DNA from: UBA3305 sp002373555
GTDB taxonomy: Bacteria; Bacillota; Clostridia; Lachnospirales; Lachnospiraceae
Direction of reading: 5' to 3'
Assembly (NCBI GenBank): GCA_946612455.1
Contig: CAMOER010000003.1
Coordinates: 62,001 to 126,000 of the forward strand
DNA length: 64,000 bases
Shown: piece by piece, positions 32,481-41,175 of the stretch
Layout: each line of letters begins with the position of its first letter
How positions within the stretch are numbered: the stretch's first letter is position 1
The notes under the pieces: model-generated
What the model saw: only the letters and a program-made list of their open reading frames with translations
Database searches by the model: none
Told to the model about the DNA's origin: nothing
Made by a program: the position numbers and the translations under genes

Positions 32481-32909
32481 ATGGCAAAGAAAGTTACAGG
32501 ATTTATCAAACTGCAGATCCCTGCCGGAAAAGCAACTCCGGCACCGCCCGTCGGACCCGCGCTTGGACAGCACGGCGTGAACATCGTTCAGTTCACAAAG
32601 GAATTCAATGCCCGTACAGCTGACCAGGGTGATCTCATCATCCCCGTTGTCATCACTGTATACGCGGACAGAAGCTTCTCATTCATCACCAAGACACCGC
32701 CCGCAGCCGTTCTCTTAAAGAAAGCTGCGAACATCCAGTCCGGATCAGGTGCTCCGAACAAGACCAAAGTCGCCACACTGAAGAGATCTGAAGTACAGAA
32801 GATCGCCGAGCTTAAGATGCCTGATCTTAACGCTGCAAGTGTTGAGGCTGCCACCAGCATGATCGCCGGTACCGCAAGAAGTATGGGCATCGTTGTTGTA
32901 GACGACTAA
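32481..32909 (+). CDS. rplK: 50S ribosomal protein L11
   Basis: The 142-residue protein is L11, the GTPase-centre protein that binds 23S rRNA. Signatures are [27 protein letters not shown] at the start, [16 protein letters not shown], and the C-terminal [22 protein letters not shown] ribosome site precedes it and rplA follows after 15 bp. Confidence 0.98.
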   Translation: MAKKVTGFIKLQIPAGKATPAPPVGPALGQHGVNIVQFTKEFNARTADQGDLIIPVVITVYADRSFSFITKTPPAAVLLKKAANIQSGSGAPNKTKVATLKRSEVQKIAELKMPDLNAASVEAATSMIAGTARSMGIVVVDD

Positions 32910-32924
32910 CAGGAGGACGGTCAG

Positions 32925-33617
32925 ATGAAGAGAGGAAAAAAGTATAAAGAGATCGTAAAGAGCTATGACAAGCTGCAGCTTTTCGATACTGCGGAAGCCA
33001 TCGCTCAGGTAAAGAAGAATGCACAGGCCAAGTTCGATGAGACCATCGAGCTGCATGTCCGCACCGGCTGCGACGGCCGTCATGCCGATCAGCAGATCCG
33101 CGGCGCTGTTGTTCTTCCCAACGGAACCGGTAAGAGCGTCCGTGTTCTGGTATTCGCAAAGAACGCCAAGGCTGACGAAGCACAGGCAGCAGGCGCTGAC
33201 TTCGTAGGTGCTGAGGAACTCGTTCCGAAGATCCAGAAGGAAGGCTGGCTGGATTTCGATGTCGTCGTAGCAACACCCGACATGATGGGCGTTGTCGGAC
33301 GTCTGGGCCGTGTCCTCGGACCGAAAGGCCTGATGCCCAACCCCAAGGCCGGTACCGTTACCATGGATGTCGAGAAGGCCGTCAAGGAAATCAAAGCCGG
33401 TAAGATCGAGTACCGTCTCGACAAGACCAACATCATCCATGTACCGATCGGAAAGGCTTCCTTTACCGAAGAGCAGCTTGCCCAGAACCTGGATGCGATC
33501 ATGAGCGTACTTGTAAAGGCCCGTCCTTCCACGCTGAAGGGAACCTATATGAAGAGCATCGTACTGACCTCCACCATGGGCCCCGGCGTGAAGCTGAACC
33601 CGGTCAAATATCTGTAA
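32925..33617 (+). CDS. rplA: 50S ribosomal protein L1
   Basis: The 230-residue product is L1 of the L1 stalk. It has the usual [49 protein letters not shown] signature and a C-terminal [17 protein letters not shown]. In other bacteria L1 can repress its own mRNA. It is directly downstream of rplK and followed by the separate rplJL promoter. Confidence 0.98.
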   Translation: MKRGKKYKEIVKSYDKLQLFDTAEAIAQVKKNAQAKFDETIELHVRTGCDGRHADQQIRGAVVLPNGTGKSVRVLVFAKNAKADEAQAAGADFVGAEELVPKIQKEGWLDFDVVVATPDMMGVVGRLGRVLGPKGLMPNPKAGTVTMDVEKAVKEIKAGKIEYRLDKTNIIHVPIGKASFTEEQLAQNLDAIMSVLVKARPSTLKGTYMKSIVLTSTMGPGVKLNPVKYL

Positions 33618-33625
33618 TTCATAGA

Positions 33626-33654
33626 TTGACAACCGTATAATACTGTGTTACCAT
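33626..33654 (+). promoter_or_regulatory. promoter of rplJ-rplL
   Basis: TTGACA (33626-33631) and TACCAT (33649-33654) are 17 bases apart. It directs transcription into the L10 leader. Confidence 0.65.
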
Positions 33655-33660
33655 AACACG

Positions 33661-33790
33661 GCATTAAATATTTACCACTGCCGAAGACAGCAGGTGCCGC
33701 AAGGCATAAGCATAGCGCCTGCCGAGGAAGGGAAATGATTGCTTATTCTCTCCTTCCGCTTTGGCGGAAGGAGTTTTTCTTATATCTTTG
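33661..33790 (+). promoter_or_regulatory. ribosomal protein L10 leader with terminator/attenuator
   Basis: The stretch between the rplA stop and rplJ has the conserved look of the Firmicutes L10 leader (paired elements around GACAGCAGGTGC...GCGCCTGCCGAGGAAGGGAAA) followed by a perfect hairpin with T-run (CTCCTTCCGC pairing with GCGGAAGGAG at about 33750-33773, then T5). In characterised species L10(L12) binds such leaders to control its own operon, here probably by attenuation. Confidence 0.8.
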
Positions 33791-33827
33791 CAGTGGTGCA
33801 CATTACTACAAGGAGGTAAATGGATTC

Positions 33828-34334
33828 ATGGCGAATGTAGAAGCAAAACAGCCTGTCGTTCAGGAGATTTCCAATCTGCTTTCCGATGCACAGGCCGCCG
33901 TTCTTGTTGACTACATGGGAATCACCGTCGAAGACGATACGCAGCTCAGAAAGCAGCTTCGTGAAGCCGGCGTGACCTATCGTGTATACAAGAACACGCT
34001 GATGAAGATCGCGATGAAGGGAACGCCCTACGAGGCGCTTGCTGATGATCTCAAAGGACCCAGCGCAATTGCTGTTTCCAGCGAGGATGCTACAGCACCT
34101 GCCCGCATCATTGCGGAATTCGCAAAGAAGCACGACGCAGTTTCCTTAAAGGCCGGCGTCGTGGACGGAAACTATTACAACGAGGCAGACATCAAGGTCG
34201 TGGCAACAATTCCCGGAAGAGAAGTGCTGCTGTCCAGACTGCTTGGAAGTCTGCAGTCTCCTATGGCGAACTTTGCGCGTGTTATTGACCAGATCGCAAA
34301 GAAAGACAGCCCTGAAGCAGCGGCTGAAGCCTGA
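33828..34334 (+). CDS. rplJ: 50S ribosomal protein L10
   Basis: The 168-residue product is L10, which anchors L7/L12 dimers on the large subunit. It has LVDYMGITVEDDTQLRKQLRE and YRVYKNTLMKIA. The start at 33828 is supported by AAGGAGG eleven bases upstream. A nearer ATG at 33820 is out of frame. It follows the L10 leader and precedes rplL, as in other bacteria. Confidence 0.97.
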   Translation: MANVEAKQPVVQEISNLLSDAQAAVLVDYMGITVEDDTQLRKQLREAGVTYRVYKNTLMKIAMKGTPYEALADDLKGPSAIAVSSEDATAPARIIAEFAKKHDAVSLKAGVVDGNYYNEADIKVVATIPGREVLLSRLLGSLQSPMANFARVIDQIAKKDSPEAAAEA

Positions 34335-34382
34335 TTTACTACCAGTATAAAGACGAAGAAAAATCTTACGGAGGATAAGAAA

Positions 34383-34754
34383 ATGGCAAAACTTAGCATT
34401 GATGAGATCATCGCAGCCGTTGAAGAGCTGAGCGTAATGGAACTGAATGACCTTGTAAAGGCATGTGAGGAGAAGTTTGGCGTATCCGCAGCAGCAGGCG
34501 TTGTTGTAGCAGCAGCCGGCCCCGCTGAGGAAGTCGAAGAGAAGACCGAGTTTGATGTAGAACTGACTGAGATCGGTGCTCAGAAGGTTAAGGTCATCAA
34601 GGTTGTCCGCGAGCTGACCGGACTTGGCCTGAAGGAAGCAAAGGAAGTTGTCGATTCCGCTCCCAAGGCTGTCAAGCAGGGCGTTTCCAAGGAAGAGGCC
34701 GAGGCTGCAAAGGCCGCTCTGGAAGAGGTCGGTGCAAAGGTCACTCTGAAATAA
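34383..34754 (+). CDS. rplL: 50S ribosomal protein L7/L12
   Basis: The 123-residue protein has the N-terminal dimerisation helices ([29 protein letters not shown]), an Ala/Val-rich hinge, and the C-terminal factor-binding domain ([22 protein letters not shown]). It recruits translation factors to the ribosome. A strong terminator follows, and rpoB, its usual downstream neighbour, is absent. Confidence 0.98.
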   Translation: MAKLSIDEIIAAVEELSVMELNDLVKACEEKFGVSAAAGVVVAAAGPAEEVEEKTEFDVELTEIGAQKVKVIKVVRELTGLGLKEAKEVVDSAPKAVKQGVSKEEAEAAKAALEEVGAKVTLK

Positions 34755-34771
34755 TTCTTAAGAACTACGGA

Positions 34772-34797
34772 CCGCCGCGTTTCGCGGCGGTTTTTTT
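34772..34797 (+). terminator. rho-independent terminator of rplJL
   Basis: CCGCCGCG (34772-34779) pairs with CGCGGCGG (34783-34790) and is followed by T7. Confidence 0.95.
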
Positions 34798-34914
34798 GTT
34801 TCACAATCCGTCATTATATGCTATGATACTATGGTTGAGGAGGCGGGAAGCGCGCATCCTCAGGCAGAATATTTCGGAAGAGGGACGAAAGATCCCCGCA
34901 AGAAGGAGACAGCT

Positions 34915-35781
34915 ATGGAAGAAGTAAGAGATCCCGCGCTGGAGGAAGCGATCAGAAAGGCAGAGGCGGCAAAGCAGGCAGCCGATGCTGCGAAGGCGGA
35001 GAAGGAAGCGGAGAATCCCTTCTATGTTGCGCCGAACCAGGATTCGGATATTAAGAACGTGATCGGCATCGTCAGCGGGAAAGGCGGCGTCGGAAAATCC
35101 ACTGTAACGGCGGGCCTGGCAGTGGCGCTGCGAAGAAAAGGTTATAAAGTCGGCATCCTGGATGCGGATATCACCGGACCTTCGATCCCGAAGATGTTCG
35201 GCGTAAAGCAGATCGGCGGAATCGTCGGCGAACAGATGCTGCCCGCACAGAGCGCCAGCGGCATCGAGATCATGTCCATCAATCTGCTGATGGAGGAAGA
35301 GGAAGCACCGGTCATCTGGAGAGGCCCGGCGATCGCCGGCATTGTAAAGCAGTTCTGGTCGGATGTCATCTGGGGCGAGTTGGATTATCTGCTCGTGGAT
35401 ATGCCGCCCGGAACCGGCGACGTACCGTTAACCGTATTCCAGTCGCTGCCTGTAACAGGCATCCTGCTGGTGACCTCCCCGCAGAGCCTCGTGGACATGG
35501 TCGTAAAGAAAGCCTATAACATGGCTGCGCAGATGAACATCCCCGTGCTCGGCGTGATCGAGAACTTCAGCTATGTAATCTGCCCGGACTGCGGAAAGAA
35601 GATCTATGTCTTCGGCGAGAACAAGCTGGAGAGATGGTCGTCGAAGACCGGCGTCAAAGTCTGCGAGCGTCTCCCCATGGATCATGCTGTCGCGGAACTG
35701 GCGGACGAAGGCCGTATGGAAGCCCTGGATCCCGGATACCTCTATGATGCAGCCGAAACCGTAACGGAGCTGACAAAATAA
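34915..35781 (+). CDS. Mrp/NBP35-family iron-sulfur carrier ATPase
   Basis: The 288-residue protein is a deviant-Walker P-loop ATPase of the Mrp/ApbC family, thought to carry and transfer Fe-S clusters. It has GIVSGKGGVGKST (deviant Walker A with the extra Lys), LDADITGPSIPKMFG, the VDMPPGTGDVPLTV block and the C-terminal Cys pair CPDCGKK that would bridge a cluster in a dimer. An Ala/Lys-rich helical N-terminal tail of about 40 residues precedes it. The start at 34915 is chosen for its AGAAGGAGAC site. It overlaps the rhomboid gene by one base. Confidence 0.92.
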   Translation: MEEVRDPALEEAIRKAEAAKQAADAAKAEKEAENPFYVAPNQDSDIKNVIGIVSGKGGVGKSTVTAGLAVALRRKGYKVGILDADITGPSIPKMFGVKQIGGIVGEQMLPAQSASGIEIMSINLLMEEEEAPVIWRGPAIAGIVKQFWSDVIWGELDYLLVDMPPGTGDVPLTVFQSLPVTGILLVTSPQSLVDMVVKKAYNMAAQMNIPVLGVIENFSYVICPDCGKKIYVFGENKLERWSSKTGVKVCERLPMDHAVAELADEGRMEALDPGYLYDAAETVTELTK

Positions 35782-36350
35782 TGATCGGAAGAATCAGATA
35801 CAACTCACCGGTCGTTCTCACCTTCTTTTTCCTCACCCTGGCGGTTCTTCTGCTGTCCATCGCGACAAAGGGGGCGAGCAATGACCTTCTCTTTTCCGTA
35901 TACAGATGTTCCTTCCGGGACGTCCTGGCGTATTTCCGGATCTTCACGCATGTGCTCGGCCACGCGAACTTTGCGCACTGGGCCGGCAACATGACGCTGT
36001 TCCTGCTGCTCGGACCGATCCTGGAGGAAAAATACGGCAGCCGCGATCTGCTGATCATGATGGCTGTCGTCGCCGTGCTGACAGGCATTATCAATCTGAT
36101 CCTGTTCCCCGATACCGCGCTGATGGGCGCTTCGGGCATTGTTTTCATGATGATGCTGCTGTCTTCTGTCGTCAGCGTGAAGAAGGGAGAGATCCCGCTG
36201 ACGCTGATCGTCGTCGCGATCGTATATCTCGGCCAGGAGGTCTACAGCGGACTGTTCACGGCGGACAATATCTCACACATTTCCCATCTGCTCGGCGGTG
36301 CCTGCGGTGGATTTTTCGGGTTCTTCATGAAGAACTGGAGGCGGGGCTGA
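35781..36350 (+). CDS. rhomboid-family intramembrane serine protease
   Basis: The 189-residue protein has six hydrophobic segments and the rhomboid catalytic pair: Ser118 in MGASGIVF and His169 in HISHLLGG. The conserved HANFAHWAGNM loop (residues 61-71) matches the family's H-x2-x-H-x3-N element. Rhomboids cleave membrane proteins within the bilayer; the substrate here is unknown. Its ATG overlaps the mrp stop and its own stop overlaps the maf start, indicating a tightly coupled operon. Confidence 0.92.
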   Translation: MIGRIRYNSPVVLTFFFLTLAVLLLSIATKGASNDLLFSVYRCSFRDVLAYFRIFTHVLGHANFAHWAGNMTLFLLLGPILEEKYGSRDLLIMMAVVAVLTGIINLILFPDTALMGASGIVFMMMLLSSVVSVKKGEIPLTLIVVAIVYLGQEVYSGLFTADNISHISHLLGGACGGFFGFFMKNWRRG

Positions 36351-36928
36351 TGCTGATACTGGCTTCGAAATCCCCCAGAAGAAACGAGCTTCTGCATATG
36401 GTGGGCGTGGAATTCACCTGTATACCCGCGGTCTCGGAAGAAAAGGTGCCGGCGGATCTGCCGGTGAGCCGGCGCGCGGAATTTCTGGCGCGCCACAAAG
36501 CGCTGGAAGTGGCCGAAACACATCCGGAGGATGTCGTGATCGGCTCCGATACGCTGGTGCTTCTGGACGGGAAAGCCCTCGGGAAACCCGGGAATGTACA
36601 GGAAGCGGAGGAGATGATCCGCGCGCTTTCCGGCAGGACGCATGTGGTCAGCACCGGCGTGGCGATCTGTTCTCCGGAAGGCATACAGTCCTTTACTTCG
36701 GAGACGGAGGTCGAATTTTACGAATTGACCGATGCCGAGATCCGGGCTTATGCGGCTACGGGTGAACCGATGGACAAAGCCGGCGGCTACGGCATCCAGG
36801 GGCTCGGCTCGATGCTCGTGAAGGGCATCCGGGGAGATTATTTTACGGTCGTGGGATTCCCGCTTGCGGAAGTGATCAGACATCTGCCGGAAGAATACCG
36901 GCCGTTTGGAAAGGCGATTACTGAATGA
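36350..36928 (+). CDS. maf: Maf family nucleotide pyrophosphatase
   Basis: The 192-residue protein is a Maf/YhdE-type nucleoside triphosphate pyrophosphatase, which hydrolyses dTTP/UTP and some modified nucleotides. It starts LILASKSPRRNELL (family signature) and has IGSDTLVLLDGKALGKP with the catalytic Asp, and KAGGYGIQGLGS. GGAGGCGGGG lies ahead of the ATG, which overlaps the rhomboid stop by one base; its own stop overlaps the carboxypeptidase start by four bases. Confidence 0.95.
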   Translation: MLILASKSPRRNELLHMVGVEFTCIPAVSEEKVPADLPVSRRAEFLARHKALEVAETHPEDVVIGSDTLVLLDGKALGKPGNVQEAEEMIRALSGRTHVVSTGVAICSPEGIQSFTSETEVEFYELTDAEIRAYAATGEPMDKAGGYGIQGLGSMLVKGIRGDYFTVVGFPLAEVIRHLPEEYRPFGKAITE

Positions 36929-38427
36929 GAATTTCTGAAATGAGAAAACTGAGAACGCTGTTTGCGGCACTGCTGCTTGCCGTCTGTCTTGTACCGGCCG
37001 GCGTATGCCGGGCCGAAGAGGTGCAGGAAACCGAGACGGCTGCGGCGGAGACAACTGTATCCGCAGGAGAGACCGCATCCGCGGAAGACGGTGCGGCCCC
37101 GGTATCCGCCGGTGCCGGCGCAGGCATCACTGCAGGCGGTCTGACGGACGTGACCGATGTCCCGGACTGGCCGGCGGGCCCGGAAGTTTCTGCCGAATCC
37201 GTTTTCATGTTCGAAAAACGATCCGGTGAAGTGCTTTATGAGAAGGATCCGGATGCCATCAGCTACCCTGCCAGCACCACCAAGATCATGACAGCGCTGC
37301 TGACGCTGGAGAACTGCAAGCTGGACGAAGAAGTGACCTTCTCCCATGATGCCATCTACGATATCGAAGAGGGCGGACATCATTATGAGTTCGAAGAGGG
37401 GGAAGTGCTGACCGTCGATGAATGTCTGCAGTTCCTGCTGGTCGAATCCGTGAACGAAGTCGGCTATGCCCTGGCAGAGCACGTCGGCGGATCGTTAAGC
37501 GGCTTCGCGGATATGATGAATGCGCGGGCAAAGGAACTGGGCTGTGAGAACACGCATTTTGTCAACCCGCACGGACTGAATGATCCGGAGCATGTGACCA
37601 CGGCGCGGGACATGGCGCTGATCCTGTCCGCCTGTGTGGAAAATGAGGATTTCCGCAGATATGCTTCCCAGACGTCCGTACAGCTGGCCGGCCGGGCGAT
37701 CCGGACGGAGGGTTTCTCCAGATATACGAACCATCATCTGATGCTGCAGCAGGAGAGCGAATTCTATGATCCGGATGTCGTCTGCGGCAAGACCGGATTT
37801 ACTTCGCTGGCCGGCAATACGCTGGTGACGTACGCCGAGAAGGACGGCATGGAAGTCGTCTGCGTTCTCATGAAGGGCCTGTCCGACAGATTCAATGATA
37901 CCAAACTGCTGCTGGACCATGCGTTCAACGATTTCAATCTGGTGACGGAGGAAAATGTTTCGGAGATCTTCCCGGATGTTTATGACGAGCTCGGACATGC
38001 ACAGGAAGACGTGGAAATGCCGGATCTCGCGCTGATGGTGCCGGATCTTGCGGACGAAACAAAGCTTTCGGCAGCATTTACGCCGGCGGATGCGGAACCG
38101 ACGGAAGAGAACCTGACGATCGGCACGCTGGCCTTCACATACGACCAGGCCTCTCTCGGCGAGACGACCGTTCTGCTGACGGACGAAGCCTTTGAAGTAT
38201 GGGCTGAATCGCGTGCAGAGGAATCCATCGCGGCGGCGGAATCCGCTGAGGAGGAAGCATATACTGAGGAAACCGAGATCTTCGGCTGGACAGCCGGCGA
38301 ACTCATTTTCCTTGCGCTCATGTTCGTGATGCTTGTTGTGCTGTTGATCCTCCTGTTCTGGCTGATCGGAGAACGGATCCGTTACAACAGGATGTCGAGA
38401 CGCCGCGACAGATACAGAAAGAGATGA
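36925..38427 (+). CDS. D-alanyl-D-alanine carboxypeptidase (DacA-like, S11 family)
   Basis: The 500-residue protein trims D-alanine from peptidoglycan stem peptides. After a signal peptide (cleavage near VCRAEE) and an Ala/Thr/Glu-rich spacer, the penicillin-binding domain shows SxxK in ASTTK (S117, K120), SVN (175-177) and KTG (289-291). An unusual feature is the C-terminus: a spacer, then a hydrophobic helix (LIFLALMFVMLVVLLILLFWLIG) and a basic tail (RRRDRYRKR), so it is anchored as a type with cytoplasmic C-terminus rather than by an amphipathic helix. Start and stop both overlap neighbours by four bases. Confidence 0.93.
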   Translation: MRISEMRKLRTLFAALLLAVCLVPAGVCRAEEVQETETAAAETTVSAGETASAEDGAAPVSAGAGAGITAGGLTDVTDVPDWPAGPEVSAESVFMFEKRSGEVLYEKDPDAISYPASTTKIMTALLTLENCKLDEEVTFSHDAIYDIEEGGHHYEFEEGEVLTVDECLQFLLVESVNEVGYALAEHVGGSLSGFADMMNARAKELGCENTHFVNPHGLNDPEHVTTARDMALILSACVENEDFRRYASQTSVQLAGRAIRTEGFSRYTNHHLMLQQESEFYDPDVVCGKTGFTSLAGNTLVTYAEKDGMEVVCVLMKGLSDRFNDTKLLLDHAFNDFNLVTEENVSEIFPDVYDELGHAQEDVEMPDLALMVPDLADETKLSAAFTPADAEPTEENLTIGTLAFTYDQASLGETTVLLTDEAFEVWAESRAEESIAAAESAEEEAYTEETEIFGWTAGELIFLALMFVMLVVLLILLFWLIGERIRYNRMSRRRDRYRKR

Positions 38428-38879
38428 GCGGCATGAATACACAGACGCTGAAGATTCATTATCACAGCGACAAGATCGACAGACTGACTTATATTGACGG
38501 GAAGAGTGACTGGATCGACCTGCGGGCCGCAGAGGATGTCACGCTGAAGCAGGGCGAGTTCCGGATGATCGATCTCGGGATCTCGGTGCGCCTCCCGGAC
38601 GGCTATGAAGCGATCGTGGCGCCCCGGAGCTCTGCGTTTAGGAACTTCGGGATCATCCAGGTCAATTCCATCGGGATCATCGACGAATCCTACGGGAAGA
38701 ACAGCACGGATGACCGGTGGATGTATCCTGTTCTGGCGATGCGCGACACGGAGATCCATGTCAATGACCGGATCGCGCAGTTCCGGATCCTTGAACATCA
38801 GCCGAAGATCGTTTTTGAAGAGATCGGCGAAATGAAGGGAGAAGCCCGGGGCGGTTTCGGAAGTTCCGGGATCAGGTGA
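38424..38879 (+). CDS. dut: dUTP diphosphatase
   Basis: The 151-residue protein is a trimeric-type dUTPase converting dUTP to dUMP and pyrophosphate. Its motifs are in order: DLRAAEDV (motif 1), APRSSAFRNFGI (motif 2), NSIGIIDESYGKN (motif 3, with the catalytic Asp), NDRIAQFRIL (motif 4) and GGFGSSG (motif 5). Four-base overlap with the carboxypeptidase gene suggests translational coupling, and with maf next but one it gives an operon rich in nucleotide sanitation. Confidence 0.95.
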   Translation: MSGMNTQTLKIHYHSDKIDRLTYIDGKSDWIDLRAAEDVTLKQGEFRMIDLGISVRLPDGYEAIVAPRSSAFRNFGIIQVNSIGIIDESYGKNSTDDRWMYPVLAMRDTEIHVNDRIAQFRILEHQPKIVFEEIGEMKGEARGGFGSSGIR

Positions 38880-38980
38880 AGATGTATGGTGAGCTGAAGA
38901 TGTCTGTCGTTCGGAACCCGCAGATCGGGTGAAGAACCGGCCGCCTTCAGCTTTCGGCTTTACTATAGTTGAGGTTTGGG

Positions 38981-39991
38981 ATGAAACGAAAAGCATTTGG
39001 GATGCTGATGATTATTGTCTGCATGTTCCTGATCGCAGGCTGCAGCGGAAAGAAGCAGGATCCGGCGGAAACGACTGCGGCAGTGCAGACGGCGGAGGCG
39101 GAAACCGCTGTGACGGAAGCGGCTGCGGAGACGACTGGGACAGGGACATCGGCAGAAGAAACGCAGCAGCCGGAAACGACAGCGCCGGCGGAGACGGAAA
39201 CGGAGGAGACTGCCGGGGAGGAAGGGGATCCTTCCATGGCCGGTATTGCCGGACAGACGGACATTTCCGATATGACCCAGGAAGAGATCGAGCTGGATGA
39301 AGGTCTTGCCGAGGACGGCAGCATCCTGTCCGAGACCGATGAAGACGGCTATCCGATCGCTGACCGGAAGCTCATCGCCATCGACCCCGGGCATCAGGCG
39401 CATGCGAACAGCGAGAAAGAGCCGATCGGCCCCGGTGCATCCGAGATGAAGGCGAAAGTATCGAGCGGCACGGCCGGGGACTATACCGGCGCGCCGGAAT
39501 ATCAGCTGAACCTGGATGTGGCGCTGAAACTGAAGCAGGAGCTTCTGAACCGCGGCTACGAAGTCCTGATGATCCGCGAGACGAATGATGTCAATATCAG
39601 CAATGTGGAGCGGGCTTCGATGGCAAACGAAGCGAACGCGGACGCATTTATCCGGATTCATGCCGACGGCAGTGAGGATCACAGTGCCCATGGATGCTTT
39701 ACGATCTGCCAGACGAGCTCCAGTCCGTACAATGCCGATATCTACAACGAATGCAATGCGCTTGCAGAGTCGGTGCTGGAGGGACTCGTGGCAGCGACCG
39801 GTGCGAAGAACCGGGGCGTGATGCGCAGCGACAATTACTCCGGCATCAACTGGTGCAGAGTACCGGTGACCATTGTGGAAATGGGATTTATGAGCAACCG
39901 GGAAGAGGATGAGCTGATGCAGACGGAGGAATATCAGTGGCAGATCGCAGAGGGACTTGCCGACGGACTGGACATTTATTTCGGGAGATGA
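38981..39991 (+). CDS. lipoprotein N-acetylmuramoyl-L-alanine amidase (Amidase_3)
   Basis: The 336-residue protein has a lipoprotein signal (hydrophobic segment ending IAGC, lipobox Cys about residue 21) and a Thr/Glu-rich spacer. The amidase_3 domain starts at LIAIDPGHQ (metal-binding His), with a Glu in the APEYQL segment, RIHADGS (His) and VTIVEMGFMSN with the catalytic Glu. It cleaves the amide between muramic acid and the stem peptide. The start at 38981 (after TTGAGG) keeps a good signal peptide. It is one of two tandem paralogs; GPGASE in the active-site insert is shared with its neighbour. Confidence 0.9.
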   Translation: MKRKAFGMLMIIVCMFLIAGCSGKKQDPAETTAAVQTAEAETAVTEAAAETTGTGTSAEETQQPETTAPAETETEETAGEEGDPSMAGIAGQTDISDMTQEEIELDEGLAEDGSILSETDEDGYPIADRKLIAIDPGHQAHANSEKEPIGPGASEMKAKVSSGTAGDYTGAPEYQLNLDVALKLKQELLNRGYEVLMIRETNDVNISNVERASMANEANADAFIRIHADGSEDHSAHGCFTICQTSSSPYNADIYNECNALAESVLEGLVAATGAKNRGVMRSDNYSGINWCRVPVTIVEMGFMSNREEDELMQTEEYQWQIAEGLADGLDIYFGR

Positions 39992-40002
39992 CGGGAGGAT
40001 TC

Positions 40003-41151
40003 ATGAAAAAGAGCAGTATTTTAATTTTCACGACGATTCTTGTTTTGGGCATGTCATTGGCGGTGCCGTGCCGGATCCGTGCCGAAGAGCTGAAGGAGAC
40101 TGCACAGCAGGAAACCATGCAGCTGACGGAGGAACAGCCGGCGGCCGAGCAGTCGGAGACGAAGCAGGAGGGAACAGACCCGGCTCCGGAAGATCCTTCC
40201 TCTGAACAGACGGAGAAAGAATCGGACCCGGTACAGCCCGGAAGAGTCGGCATACTGAAGCTTGATAATTCCGTGCTTCGGCAGATCACCGTCACCTGGA
40301 AGGAAGTGGACGGCGCAGTCGGCTATCAGGTGTTCTATTCCTATGATAAGGCGTTCAAAAAATATAAGAAGACTTATGTGAAAGAGAACAAGGCTGTTCT
40401 GAAGAAGCTGAAAATCAGAAATCAATGCTATGTCAGGGTACGCGCCTGCGCAGGGACGAAAAAAAATCCGGTCTTTGGTGAATTCAGCACCGTCAGGAAA
40501 AAGAAGGTGACCGGAAAGCTCATTGTGATCGACGCCGGGCATCAGAGACACGCGAATACATCGAAGGAGCCGATCGGCCCCGGTGCGAGGAAGACGAGAA
40601 AGAAAGTCTCTGCAGGTACCATGGGCGTATCTACAAAGCTCTATGAATATGAACTGTCGCTGATCGTTGCCAAAAAACTGCAGAAAGTGCTTGAGGAGAA
40701 CGGCTATCAGGTCGTCATGATCCGGACAAAGCACAACGTGAATATTCCGAACAGTGAGAGAGCAGCTATCGCCAATGAACTGAAGGCGGACGCATTTATC
40801 CGGATCCACGCGAACGGATCGGGTTCGCGCGGCAAACGAGGGACATTTACGATCTCGCCGACAAAGAAGAGCCCGTACCCGATCAGGAAGCTTTACAAAA
40901 AATGCTACAGACTGTCGAAGTGCGTTGTGAACGAAGTCTGCAAACAGACGAAGAGCAAGAACCGCGGGATCATGCAGGCGGATGATTACACCGGGATCAA
41001 CTGGTGCAAAGTGCCGGTCACGCTGATCGAGATGGGGTATATGAGCAATCCGACGGAAGACAGGCTGATGGCAAAGGATTCTTATCAGGATAAGATCGTG
41101 CAGGGAATCCTGAACGGTTTCGATAAGTATTTTAAGATCAAGAGAAAATAA
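40003..41151 (+). CDS. secreted N-acetylmuramoyl-L-alanine amidase with fibronectin-like domain
   Basis: The 382-residue protein is the second amidase_3 paralog. It has an ordinary signal peptide (cleavage near RIRAEE), an acidic Gln/Glu-rich linker, a fibronectin-III-like domain (about residues 85-165, with VTWKEVDGAVGYQVFYS), and the amidase domain (LIVIDAGHQ, RIHANGS, VTLIEMGYMSN). It differs from its lipid-anchored neighbour by being released or cell-wall-associated rather than anchored. The two domains share long stretches such as the KEPIGPGA block, so a tandem duplication is likely. GGGAGGATTC is the ribosome site. Confidence 0.9.
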   Translation: MKKSSILIFTTILVLGMSLAVPCRIRAEELKETAQQETMQLTEEQPAAEQSETKQEGTDPAPEDPSSEQTEKESDPVQPGRVGILKLDNSVLRQITVTWKEVDGAVGYQVFYSYDKAFKKYKKTYVKENKAVLKKLKIRNQCYVRVRACAGTKKNPVFGEFSTVRKKKVTGKLIVIDAGHQRHANTSKEPIGPGARKTRKKVSAGTMGVSTKLYEYELSLIVAKKLQKVLEENGYQVVMIRTKHNVNIPNSERAAIANELKADAFIRIHANGSGSRGKRGTFTISPTKKSPYPIRKLYKKCYRLSKCVVNEVCKQTKSKNRGIMQADDYTGINWCKVPVTLIEMGYMSNPTEDRLMAKDSYQDKIVQGILNGFDKYFKIKRK

Positions 41152-41175
41152 GGCGCAGGCGCCGAAAGGGGTTAT

